Below are positions 10,428 to 19,300 of a DNA stretch of 64,000 bases, piece after piece (position 1 is the first letter of the stretch; the number at the start of each line of letters is the position of its first letter). A program made the translations under genes and the position numbers. The stretch comes from Streptomyces sp. WZ.A104. Lineage in GTDB: Bacteria > Actinomycetota > Actinomycetes > Streptomycetales > Streptomycetaceae. The stretch is taken from NCBI RefSeq assembly GCF_002382885.1, contig NZ_NWVL01000024.1, positions 1-64,000 of the forward strand. The letters run 5' to 3'. The notes under the pieces are model-generated. The model was given only the letters and a program-made list of their open reading frames with translations, had not been told where the DNA came from and did not search any database.

Positions 10428-10456
10428 TCTCATCGATGAACAATCTCAATCGTTGA
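10428..10456. promoter_or_regulatory. Two operator-like sites upstream of the MMPL gene
   Basis: TCTCATCGATGA (10428-10439, containing the perfect palindrome TCATCGATGA) and TCTCAATCGTTGA (10444-10456) are two versions of the same 12-13 bp element, side by side 23-51 bp upstream of the MMPL start. A MarR gene lies immediately upstream, so these are good candidates for its binding sites. Confidence 0.6.
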
Positions 10457-10506
10457 AATACGTTACGCGAGTGCTCGCGAAGACAACCGCAAGGGGGGTG
10501 AAGATC

Positions 10507-11007
10507 TCAGCGACGCGCCGGTGGGACCTCGGCCAGCTCCTCGTTCATGGCGGCGAGGAAGCGCAGGACGGTCGTCAGCTCCGCCTCGCTGAAGCGGGCC
10601 CTGGCCCGTGCCGTGGCCTCGGCGAGCGGCATGAAGTAGTCGCGGGCGGCCGTCCGGGCGCTCGCCTCGTAGTACACGTGCACCACCCGGCGGTCGGCGC
10701 TCTCCCGGGCCCGCCGGACGTGCCCGGCCCGTTCCAGCCGGTCCAGACATGCCGTCACCGCGCCGGAGGTAAGGCCCAGATGCTCGCGCAGCGCCCCCGG
10801 CGTCAGGGGCGACGGGGCGTCGAGGATGGCGGCGAGCGCGCTCACGTCCGTGGGGTGCAGCTGCTGGCTCGCCGCGAAACCGTGGGTCATCCGGTTGATC
10901 TCGCCGTTCATCCGGCGCAGCTCGACCGCGAACGCTTGGAGGTCCGCGAGCGGCGCCTCGGATTCCGAGGCGCCACTCCGGGTCGGTCGGTCGTCGGCGC
11001 TGGTCAC
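10507..11007 (-). CDS. MarR family transcriptional regulator
   Basis: A 166-residue regulator. The winged helix-turn-helix is at about residues 55-120 (TPGALREHLGLTSGAVTACL, then RLERAGHVRRARESADRRVV), with the basic wing expected of MarR proteins, flanked by helices that form the dimer interface. It precedes the MMPL exporter on the same strand. Duplicated TCTCA-TCG-TGA elements in the gap suggest it represses that exporter until a ligand is bound. Ligand unknown. Confidence 0.93.
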   Translation of the reverse strand: MTSADDRPTRSGASESEAPLADLQAFAVELRRMNGEINRMTHGFAASQQLHPTDVSALAAILDAPSPLTPGALREHLGLTSGAVTACLDRLERAGHVRRARESADRRVVHVYYEASARTAARDYFMPLAEATARARARFSEAELTTVLRFLAAMNEELAEVPPARR

Positions 11008-11140
11008 GCCCTCAGCGTATAGAACCCCGGCCCAGCGGCCGTGCCCGGACCGGCACGTGATCCGGCACGCGAACCGTCACGCGATGCGGGCGCGGGGCCG
11101 GCGAGGGATCCGCCGTGGGCGGTCGGCGGCGCCCAGGCCG

Positions 11141-11722
11141 TCACGACGACGGCGGCATGAGCACCGTGTCGACCAGGTTGACCGTGGCGTTGGCCGTCGG
11201 CACGTCACCGCAGACGATCTTCGAGGCGTCGTTCACCGTGAACTCGGTGCCGGAGCCCTTCGTGGTGAGGTCGCTCCCCTCCAGTGTCTCGAAGGTGCCG
11301 TCCTCCATCTGCTGGGTCGTGATCTTCTCGCCCACCACGTGGTACGTCAGCACCTTGGTGAGCTCGGCCTTGTCGTTGAGGAGCGCCTCCAGATCCGCCT
11401 GCGGGATCTTGTCGAAGGCGGCGTTGGTCGGCGCGAACACCGTGATGTCCTTCGCGTTGTTGAGGGTGTCGACCAGGCCTGCCTTCTCCACCGCGCTGAC
11501 GAGGGTGGAGAGTTCGGGGTTGTTGGACGCGGCGGTTGCGACCGGGTCCTTCGCCATGCCCTCCAGGCTGCCCGCGCCCTCGGCGGGCACGGAGGAGCAG
11601 GCGGGTCCGTACGGCTCGGCGGGAGCCGCGGCCTGGGCCTGCGGAGCGAAGAACGCCAGAGAGGCGGGAAAAGCGAGTGCCGCGGCGGCCGCCGCAGTGC
11701 GCTGCAGACGGTTGATCGTCAT
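11141..11722 (-). CDS. Secreted fasciclin (FAS1) domain protein
   Basis: A 193-residue protein with a Sec signal peptide (basic NRLQR, hydrophobic run, AQAQAAA region cleavage near residue 31) and one FAS1 domain at about 60-190. The conserved FAS1 blocks ITVFAPTNAAFDKIP and VLTYHVVGEKIT are present, and it ends in a typical NATVNLVDTVLMPP. FAS1 domains mediate adhesion or protein contacts outside the cell. Two cysteines (GPACSS and KIVCGD) may form a disulfide. The upstream region carries a 17-bp motif also found between the DUF4383 and MerR genes. Confidence 0.93.
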   Translation of the reverse strand: MTINRLQRTAAAAAALAFPASLAFFAPQAQAAAPAEPYGPACSSVPAEGAGSLEGMAKDPVATAASNNPELSTLVSAVEKAGLVDTLNNAKDITVFAPTNAAFDKIPQADLEALLNDKAELTKVLTYHVVGEKITTQQMEDGTFETLEGSDLTTKGSGTEFTVNDASKIVCGDVPTANATVNLVDTVLMPPSS

Positions 11723-11798
11723 GATGTCTCCTCCGGCGAGTGGGGGTGGTCTTCTCCGTCACCACCACGCTGCCGCGCAACGGTTCGCTTCGCCCGTC

Positions 11799-11815
11799 GC
11801 GTCGTTTCTGCGTCG
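11799..11815. promoter_or_regulatory. Direct-repeat motif upstream of fasciclin gene
   Basis: GCGTCGTTTCTGCGTCG has two GCGTCG half-sites 11 bp apart and lies 77 bp upstream of the fasciclin start. It matches 15 of 17 bases of the element at 12521-12537 beside the MerR/B12 regulator, so both may be sites for that protein. Confidence 0.5.
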
Positions 11816-11891
11816 ATCCTTCTCCTGGGCGAACGCCCCCTGTCGCAAGGTCTGAACTCGCACGGCCCGGGGCTCGCACCGCCCGACGCCT

Positions 11892-12419
11892 TCACCGGCC
11901 GAGAGGTCCGCGCGCCGCCGCGCTCCTGCGGGCGGCGGCCTCGGCCTCGCGGTCCGCCTGCTCCGGGTGGCGGTGACGCCAGTACGGGTTGTCGTGCGGC
12001 AGGCCGCCGGTCACCCTCCCGTACATCCCGAACGTGAGGATGAGCAGCCCCATGACGAAACTGAAGACCACATTCGGCATGCCGAAGTCCAGGATGTTCG
12101 CGGACCGGTCCAGGATGAAGAGGTGCGCGAAGCCGCTCAGCAGGAAGAGCGAGCCGATCGTCATGTTCAGCGTGGACGCGGCGTTGCCGCCCACCGCGGC
12201 CCCCGCGATCAGCAGCACGCCGACGACCACCGAGATCAGGCTCAGCAGTCCGTTGGTCGACAGTCCGGCGATGCGGTCGCCACTGGTGTCGAAGAAGCTC
12301 AGCCGCTGCGCGAAGCCGAGGATGCCGAAGGCGAGCAGGATGGTGCCGCAGAGGCCCGCACCGATCCGGTACACGGTCGCCAGCCGGTGATCGACGGGGA
12401 GTTCGTCACTCAGTTTCAT
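11892..12419 (-). CDS. DUF4383 domain membrane protein
   Basis: A 175-residue protein with four membrane helices (about residues 20-40, 58-78, 84-104 and 115-137), matching the DUF4383 pattern VYRIGAGLCG, LSTNGLLSLISVVVGVLL and GMPNVVFSFVMGLLILTFGM. The C-terminal 40 residues are charged and cytosolic. Function of the family is unknown; members are common in actinobacteria near stress genes. It is divergent from the MerR/B12-type regulator over a 130-bp region containing a direct-repeat motif shared with the fasciclin gene. Confidence 0.88.
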   Translation of the reverse strand: MKLSDELPVDHRLATVYRIGAGLCGTILLAFGILGFAQRLSFFDTSGDRIAGLSTNGLLSLISVVVGVLLIAGAAVGGNAASTLNMTIGSLFLLSGFAHLFILDRSANILDFGMPNVVFSFVMGLLILTFGMYGRVTGGLPHDNPYWRHRHPEQADREAEAAARRSAAARGPLGR

Positions 12420-12520
12420 GGCCGTCTCCTTTCACTCCTGTTCCACTCCTGCTGCTCTCGGCCGGTCGTCCTCAGCAGCGCAGTCCTCAGCGAACAGCGC
12501 GGCGCGGCACCGGGCAACAT

Positions 12521-12537
12521 GCGTCGCTTTTGCGTCG
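12521..12537. promoter_or_regulatory. Direct-repeat motif between DUF4383 and merR genes
   Basis: GCGTCGCTTTTGCGTCG, two GCGTCG half-sites spaced 11 bp, ends 12 bp before the MerR-type gene start and lies about 100 bp upstream of the DUF4383 start. It is nearly identical to 11799-11815. Its placement against the regulator's own start codon suggests autorepression. Confidence 0.55.
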
Positions 12538-12549
12538 TATGGTGGATTT

Positions 12550-13536
12550 ATGGACCCAGTGATGAGCCCCGTGACGGACCCGGCGCGCGAGTCGGCGCCG
12601 GAAGTCCCGGCCGACGGGGGTCTGACCACCGGCGCGGTGGCCCGTCTCCTGGGCGTCGCGCCGACCACACTGCGCTCGTGGGACCGTCGCTACGGCATCG
12701 GCCCGGCTGCGCGGGAGGACGGCAGGCACCGGCGCTGGACCGGGGCGGACATCGCCGCTCTGCGGAACATGTGCCGTCTGACGAGCGCGGGCCTGCCACC
12801 GGCCGAGGCCGCCCGCACCGTCCTGGCCGGCACGTCCCGCGACGCGCCCGTGCCACCGTCCGGGCGCGCCTCCAGGGCTTCCGGGCCGCTTGCGCTCGGC
12901 AGGGCCCGCCGGGAGTGCCGCGGGCTGGCCCGGGCGGCGGTACGGCTGGACGCGCCGGCCATGGACGAGCTGCTCACGGCGGTGCTGGACCGCTACGGAC
13001 TGCCGGCCGCGTGGGACGAGGTGATGATGCCGGTGCTGCACGCGGTGGGCCGCAAGTGGGAGACAGAGGGGGAGCGGTACATCGAAGTCGAGCACCTGCT
13101 GTCATGGCATGTCTCCGGCGCGCTGCGCGCGTTCGCGGCGGCGCGGCCCCCCGCCCCCGGCGCGGACGTCTCCCTGCTGGCCTGCCTGCCCGGCGAGACC
13201 CATACGCTGGCCCTGGAGGCGCTCGCCGCCACCCTCGCCCGACAGGCCCTGCCGGTTCGCATGTTCGGCGCCTCCCTGCCCGCGGGGGCGCTGGAAGAGG
13301 CGGTACGGCGCACCGGCCCCGTGGCGGTGGTGCTCTGGGCGCAGTCCCGCAGCACGGCCAGCCGCTCGCTCGTGGCCCGGGTGGGGGCGATCGAGTGGGG
13401 CGTACGGGGAGCGCGCAGGCGGCCCGTCGTCCTGGTGGCCGGGCCAGGCTGGACCGGGGAGCTCCCGCCGGAGGTGCGCTGCCCGGCCAGGCTGGCCGAC
13501 GCGGTGGACGTACTGGCCACGCTCGTCGCGCGGTGA
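12550..13536 (+). CDS. MerR-type regulator with B12-binding-like domain (CarH/LitR-like)
   Basis: A 328-residue regulator. The MerR helix-turn-helix is at residues 25-75 (TTGAVARLLGVAPTTLRSWD). A helical cap domain follows, with the W...EH signature (WETEGERYIEVEH, about residue 165-177), and then a Rossmann-like B12-binding domain containing GETHTLALEAL (about 217-227), the GExHxL form of the cobalamin motif. CarH and LitR proteins of this layout sense light through adenosylcobalamin and repress carotenoid and photolyase genes. The W-to-EH spacing is one residue longer than in Thermus CarH, so cofactor binding is not assured. No carotenoid genes adjoin it; likely targets are itself, DUF4383 and fasciclin. 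ATG 12550 is used because the longer frame lacks a regulator-like N-terminus. Confidence 0.85.
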   Translation: MDPVMSPVTDPARESAPEVPADGGLTTGAVARLLGVAPTTLRSWDRRYGIGPAAREDGRHRRWTGADIAALRNMCRLTSAGLPPAEAARTVLAGTSRDAPVPPSGRASRASGPLALGRARRECRGLARAAVRLDAPAMDELLTAVLDRYGLPAAWDEVMMPVLHAVGRKWETEGERYIEVEHLLSWHVSGALRAFAAARPPAPGADVSLLACLPGETHTLALEALAATLARQALPVRMFGASLPAGALEEAVRRTGPVAVVLWAQSRSTASRSLVARVGAIEWGVRGARRRPVVLVAGPGWTGELPPEVRCPARLADAVDVLATLVAR

Positions 13537-13570
13537 CCGTGGCCGTCGTATCTGCCGTACGCGCCCGCCG

Positions 13571-14779
13571 TCACCGCAGGAAGTCCGACAGCCCCGTCAG
13601 AAGTCGTTCCACATCGTCCGTGTCGTTGTACGCGCACAGCCCGACGCGCAGGCCGCCGCTGTCACCGAGCCCCAGGTGGCGCGAGGCCTCCAGGGCGTAG
13701 AAGGATCCGGCGGGTGCGTGCACGCCGGAACGGGCGAGGGTGCGGTAGGCGTCCGCCGCGTCCCGGCCCTCGAAGGTGAGCAGCAGGGTGGGGGTGCGGT
13801 CCACGGCCCGGGAGTGCACGGTCACCCCGTCCAGTTCGCGCACGGCCTTCTCGATGCTCATCCGCAGAGCCGTCTCGTGGGCGCCGATCGCCGCATAGGC
13901 CGACCGCAGCCGTTCGCGACGGCCGACACCGGCACCGGCGTCGGCGCCCAGGCTCGCGAGGAAGTCCACCGCCGCCCGGGTGCCCGCCATCGACTCGTAG
14001 GGCAGAGTGCCGAGTTCGAAGCGCTCCGGTACGGCGTCGGTGGACGGCGCCGGCTTGTCCGGGCGCAGGGTGTCGAGCAGTTCGGGCCGGGCGGCGAGCA
14101 CCCCGTGATGGGGGCCGAAGAACTTGTACGGGGAGCAGACGAAGAAGTCCGCGCCCAGCCGCTCCACATCGACCGTGTGGTGCGCGGTGAGATGGACCCC
14201 GTCCACGTACAGCAGCGCGCCGGCCCGGTGGACGAGTCCGGCGATGGCCGGGATGTCGGGCCGGGTGCCGATGAGGTTGGACGCGCCGGTCACCGCGACC
14301 AGCCGGGTGCGCTCGGTGATCTGCGCGCCGACGGCCTCCGGGGACAGCTCGCCGGTCGCCGGGTCGAAATCGGCCCACCGCACCACCGCCCCCGCCCGCT
14401 CGGCCGCCCGCACCCACGGGCGGATGTTGGCATCGTGATCCAGCCGGCTGACCACCACCTCGTCCCCCGGGTTCCAGGACCCGGCCAGGGTGCGCGAGAA
14501 GTCGTAGGTCAGCTGGGTGGCACTGCGGCCGAACACGACCCCGCCCGGGTCCGCGCCCAGCAGATCCGCCATCGCCTGCCGGAACCCGAGGACGATCTCC
14601 TCCGCGTTCACCTCCCCGGGCAGGGCCCCGCCCCGGATCGACAGGGGGCGGCTCATGGCCTCGCCGATCGCGGCGATGACGGAGGCGGGGGTCTGGGTGC
14701 CGCCCGGTCCGTCGAAGTGCGCCGTACCGGACCGCAGGGCGGGGAACTGTGCGCGCACCGCGCCGACGTCGTACGACAA
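13571..14779 (-). CDS. Cysteine desulfurase-like PLP enzyme (aminotransferase class V)
   Basis: A fold-type I PLP enzyme of the cysteine desulfurase-like branch, about 402 residues. DGVHLTAHHTVDVERLGADF (about 200) holds the PLP-binding Asp/His region, and FVCSPYKFFGPHHG (about 223-236) carries the Schiff-base lysine. VVFGRSATQLTYDFSR contributes the phosphate-binding area. The TTG at 14779 is chosen because an AGGAG site lies five bases upstream; an in-frame ATG at 14818 would add 13 residues and is the alternative. No conserved active-site cysteine loop typical of NifS/IscS was recognised, so true desulfurase activity is unproven. It is convergent with the MerR-type gene. Confidence 0.85.
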   Translation of the reverse strand: MSYDVGAVRAQFPALRSGTAHFDGPGGTQTPASVIAAIGEAMSRPLSIRGGALPGEVNAEEIVLGFRQAMADLLGADPGGVVFGRSATQLTYDFSRTLAGSWNPGDEVVVSRLDHDANIRPWVRAAERAGAVVRWADFDPATGELSPEAVGAQITERTRLVAVTGASNLIGTRPDIPAIAGLVHRAGALLYVDGVHLTAHHTVDVERLGADFFVCSPYKFFGPHHGVLAARPELLDTLRPDKPAPSTDAVPERFELGTLPYESMAGTRAAVDFLASLGADAGAGVGRRERLRSAYAAIGAHETALRMSIEKAVRELDGVTVHSRAVDRTPTLLLTFEGRDAADAYRTLARSGVHAPAGSFYALEASRHLGLGDSGGLRVGLCAYNDTDDVERLLTGLSDFLR

Positions 14780-15367
14780 GGAGACTCCTCGTTTCGCTGA
14801 GGTGCTGCCGGGTTGCACTGCCGGGCTTCGCTACCGGTTTCGCTGTCGGATTCCGCTGCCGGGTCCGCCGTGATCATCGCAGGGGGTGCCCCCGGATGGA
14901 AGGAGTGGGGCCGCCCGAGGGCGCTTTCGGGTGCGGCTTCTGCGCGGGCGCACCGCTCCCCACCCGAACGCACGCCAGAGCGTGGGGCATCGGGTACCGG
15001 CGTACCGGAATACGCCGTCTTTCGGTGTGGCGATGATCCTATGAAGGAATTGCTCGCACAAATGCACTCGCCTCGGTTGTGCGATCCTTCCCGCATTCTC
15101 GCCGCGGATAAAGGTGCCGCACAATTTCTGCGAGCCGGTCGTGATTAAAGTCGCGGGAACGGGAAATAGATGATCTGGGCTGATGGGATCGGGGGCATCA
15201 GTTCACGCCGCGGCCGAATCTGATCGAGGCCGGGTGTCTGGAAGTCGCCAGCGCGGGGGCCATGGTCGCCACCCGGGGTTCCTGTTCTCGTCAGGCTGCT
15301 CTGGCCTGCGCCGATGTGATGCGATGAGTCTCTCTCCCCCGGCACTGTCACTTGTGGAGGGTCACGG
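14780..15367. other. Intergenic region upstream of the PTM operon
   Basis: A 588-bp region between the divergent aminotransferase-like gene and ftdA with no convincing gene. The stretch 15030-15180 is noticeably richer in A+T (for example gattaaag and gggaaatagatgat), and probably holds the PTM operon promoter. I could not assign -35/-10 boxes or a regulator site with confidence. The ftdA ribosome-binding site is GGAGG at 15357-15361. Confidence 0.5.
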
Positions 15368-16312
15368 ATGGACGAGCGCGAACGCTCCGCCGATGGCGAA
15401 ATCTGTTCGGCCGACTTCTCGGTCGGACGGAAGGGGATGGTCGGCAATTCACCTACGCGGTTCCTTCGCGCTGTCGCCTACCCGATTCTCCTCCTCTCGG
15501 TCGTGTCCGTGAGTGCGGCCGCATTGTGGCTGAAATGGGACCCCGCGTGGGTCGGTTCGCTTTTCCTGATCGGGGTCATCGCCTATCTGGCCCTCCTGGA
15601 GCGGCTGATTCCCTATGACCGGAACTGGCACCCAGTAAAGGACGAATGGCGCTGGTACGGCATCTACTTCCTGCTCACCATGGCCGGAAGCGGTCTGGCA
15701 CAACTGCTGGTGGCGCTGGCCGTCGGCCTGATCGCGCCGGAGGAGCCGGCCCGTCACCTCTGGGTCGAGATCCCGGGCGCGCTCCTGGCCGGATCGCTCG
15801 TCAGCTACGCGGTGCACCGGCTGGGCCACCGCAGCGCACTGCTCTGGCGGCTGCACGGGGTGCATCACGTGCCGGAGAAGGTCAATGTCGCCAACAACGG
15901 CGTCAACCACGTGCTGGACATCGTCCTGGCCCAGAGCCTCGTCCAGCTGACCCTGGCCCTCGTCGGGTTCTCCCGCCCCGCGGTGCTGGTGGTCGGGCTC
16001 TTCGTCGCCGCACAGGGCTACTTCGTCCACGCCAATATCGAGGTCCGCATCGGACCGCTCAACCATCTGCTGGCCAGCCCCGAGCAGCACCGACTGCACC
16101 ACAGCACCGATCTGTCCGAAGCCGGCCACTACGGCTCCGACCTGTCGTGCTGGGACCACCTCTTCGGCAGCTTCACCTGGCATGCCGGCCGCGAACCCGC
16201 CGCCGTCGGTCTTCACGACCCCACGGCCTTCCCCGGTACCGGCGAGATCCTCGCCGCCCTGCTGCACCCCTGGCGGCACCGCCGACCCGAACCGGGCCCC
16301 CGGCCGAAGTGA
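15368..16312 (+). CDS. ftdA: Sterol desaturase/fatty acid hydroxylase-type PTM hydroxylase
   Basis: A 314-residue membrane diiron enzyme of the ERG3/fatty acid hydroxylase superfamily. The histidine boxes are present in order: H150-RLG-H154, H163-GV-H166-H167 and HRLHH at 241-245, with H222 and H177/H181 as further candidates. Membrane helices cover about residues 33-80, 98-122, 135-150 and 190-220. In PTM clusters of the frontalamide/HSAF type the equivalent gene hydroxylates the ornithine-derived beta carbon. It is the first gene of the operon, 43 bp before the PKS/NRPS, with a GGAGG site 7 bp before the ATG. The symbol follows frontalamide (ftd) naming by position and family. Confidence 0.9.
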   Translation: MDERERSADGEICSADFSVGRKGMVGNSPTRFLRAVAYPILLLSVVSVSAAALWLKWDPAWVGSLFLIGVIAYLALLERLIPYDRNWHPVKDEWRWYGIYFLLTMAGSGLAQLLVALAVGLIAPEEPARHLWVEIPGALLAGSLVSYAVHRLGHRSALLWRLHGVHHVPEKVNVANNGVNHVLDIVLAQSLVQLTLALVGFSRPAVLVVGLFVAAQGYFVHANIEVRIGPLNHLLASPEQHRLHHSTDLSEAGHYGSDLSCWDHLFGSFTWHAGREPAAVGLHDPTAFPGTGEILAALLHPWRHRRPEPGPRPK

Positions 16313-16355
16313 CCGCCAACCCCCGAGGTTTCACTGTGACTTGAGGAGCCAGCGC

Positions 16356-19300
16356 ATGGCCGACGCGAACAACCGGGCGTTACGCGACAAGGTGGCGATC
16401 ATCGGAATGGGCTGCCGGCTGCCCGGCAGCGCCTCGGACCACCGGACGTTCTGGGAGAACCTGATGGCGGGCAGGGACTGCATCACGCCCACCCCGCCCG
16501 ACCGGTACGACATCGCCACGCTCGGCAGCCGGTTCCGGGACAAGCCCGGGCGCCTCGTCGGCGGCCGCGGCGGATACATCGACGGATTCGACGAGTTCGA
16601 CCCCGCGTTCTTCGGTATCAGCCCGCGCGAGGCCGACCATATGGACCCCCAGCAGCGCAAGCTGCTCGAAGTGGCCTGGGACGCCCTGGAGGACGGCGGC
16701 CAGCGGCCCGCCGACCTCGCGGGCGGCAACGTCGCCGTCTACGTCGGCGCGTTCACCCTGGACTACAAGATCCTCCAGTTCGCCGACCTGGGGTTCGCCT
16801 CCCTGGCCGCCCACACCGCGACCGGCACCATGATGACGATGGTGTCGAACCGCATCTCGTACTGCTTCGACTTCCGCGGTCCCAGCCTGTCCGTCGACAC
16901 CGCGTGCAGCTCCTCCCTGGTGGCCGTGCACCTGGCGTGCCAGGCGCTGAAGAGTGGTGAGAGCGACCTCGCGCTGGCCGGCGGCACCCTGCTCCACATG
17001 GCCCCGCAGTACACCGTCGCCGAGACGAAGGGCGGATTCCTGTCGCCCGAGGGCCGCTCCCGTACGTTCGACGCGGCTGCCGACGGCTATGTGCGGGCCG
17101 AGGGTGTCGGCCTGGTCGCGCTGAAGCGGCTGGAGGACGCCGTACGGGACGGGGACCGGGTCCACGCGGTGATCCTCGGCAGCGGCGTCAACCAGGACGG
17201 CCACACCAACGGCATCACCGTGCCCAACGCCGACGCCCAGGTCGGCCTCATCCGCCGGGTATGCGCCGAGGCGGGCATCACCCCCGGAGACCTCCAGTAC
17301 ATGGAGGCGCACGGCACCTCGACCCCCGTCGGCGACCCGATCGAGGCGAACGCCCTGGCCCGCGCGCTGGCCATCGGACGGGCCCCGGGCGCCCGCGCCT
17401 ACGTCGGCTCGGTCAAGACGAACATCGGCCACACCGAATCCGCCGCCGGGATCGCCGGACTGATCAAGACCGCTCTGTGCCTCGAACACCGGCAGATCCC
17501 GCCCCACATCAACCTGGAGAACCTCAACCCCGCCATCGACCCGGCCACCCTGCCGTACGAGATCCCCACCCGGCCCGTCCCCTGGCCCGAGCACGAGGGC
17601 CCCGCCCGCGCCGGGGTGAACTCCTTCGGGTTCGGCGGCACCAACGCCCATGTGGTGCTGGAGGAGGCCCCGCCGCCCCCGCCGGACACCCGCCGGGCCG
17701 ACCCCGCCGGACGCGGCTGGAGCATCCTGCCGCTGAGCGCCCGGCACCCGGAAGCCCTCACCGCGATGGCGACCGGCATCCGCGGCGAACTGGCCGGGGA
17801 GAACGGCCCGGAGGTGACCCTCCCCGACCTCGGCCACACCCTCGCCCACCGCCGCCAGCACCTCCCCGAGCGGCTCTGTGTCGTCTACTCCTCCCGCGCC
17901 TCCCTCGACGAGGCGCTGGCCGCCCACGAGCGGGGCGAGCCCCACCCCCGGGTCGTCCGGGGCCGGGCACGCGCGTCGGGCGAGCGGCGGACGGTCTGGG
18001 TCTTCACCGGAATGGGCCCGCAGTGGTGGGGCATGGGACGCCAACTGCTCGGCGAGGAACCGGTCTTCCGCGACGCGCTCCTCCAGTGCGACCGTGCGAT
18101 CGCCGAGTTCGCCGACTGGTCCCTGATCGAGGAGCTGACCGCCGACGAATCCGCCTCCCGGATGGACGAGACCTGGCTCGCGCAGCCCGCGAACTTCGCC
18201 GTGCAGGTCGCGCTGGCCGCCCTGTGGCGGTTCTACGGGGTGCGCCCGGACGCCGTCGTCGGTCACAGCACCGGCGAGATCGCCGCGTTCCACGAAGCGG
18301 GTGTCTACTCCCTGCGGGACGCGGCCAGGATCGCCGTGCACCGCAGCAGGCTCCAGCAGACCCTGGTGGGCACGGGCACCATGCTCGCCGTGAGCCTGTC
18401 GGAGGACGAGGCGGAGCGCCGGGTGCGCCCGTACAGCGACCGGGTCTCCATCGCCGCCGTCAACAGCCCCACCTCGATCACCCTGGCCGGGGACGGGGCG
18501 ACGCTCGCCCTGCTGGCCGGGGAACTGCAAGCCGAGCAGCAGTTCGCCAAGTTCCTCACCGTACAAGTGCCCTACCACAGCGTAGGAATGGAGCTCATCA
18601 AGGACGAACTCCTCACGGAACTCGCTGCCCTGGAGCCACGCCCCGCACAGGTGCCGCTCTACCCGACGGGAGTCGGAGGCACCGCCCGCGGCGATGAGCT
18701 GGACGCCGCCTACTGGTGGAAGAACGTCCGCGACCGGGTGCGCTTCCGGGCCGCCGTGGACCGCGTCGCCGCCGACGGCCACCAGGTCTTCCTGGAGATC
18801 GGACCGCACCCCGTGCTCGGCCACGCGATCCGGGAATGCCTGGACGCCACCGGCACGACCGGACTCACCCTGCCCTCGATCCGCCGCCGGGAGAACGAGC
18901 CCGAACGCTTCGCCGCCTCCCTCGCCTCGCTCCACAACCTGGGCGCCGCCATCGACTGGGACACGCTCCAGCCCACCGGACGCCCGGTCACCCTGCCCCG
19001 CCACCCCTTCCGGCGCGACCGCCACTGGACCGAGCCCCGGCCGGTCGCCCAGGTCCGCCTCGGGCGCCAGGACCACCCGCTCCTCGGCCGCCGTACCGAC
19101 CGCACCGAACCGACCTGGCAGGCCCGCCTCGACACCGAAGCCCTGCCCTACCTCGCCGACCACCGCATCCAGGGCACCGTCGTCTTCCCCGCCGCGGGCT
19201 ACCTGGAGATGGCGGCCCAGGCCGTCCGCCGGCTCACCGGAGGCGCCACCGCCGTCCTCACCGGCATCGACCTCCGCAAGGCGCTCTTCCTGCCCGACGG

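Noticed and set aside
13571..14779. Class V enzyme as a cargo cysteine desulfurase for the encapsulin
   Set aside because: It is nearly 49 kb away with no targeting peptide seen, so linkage gives no support.
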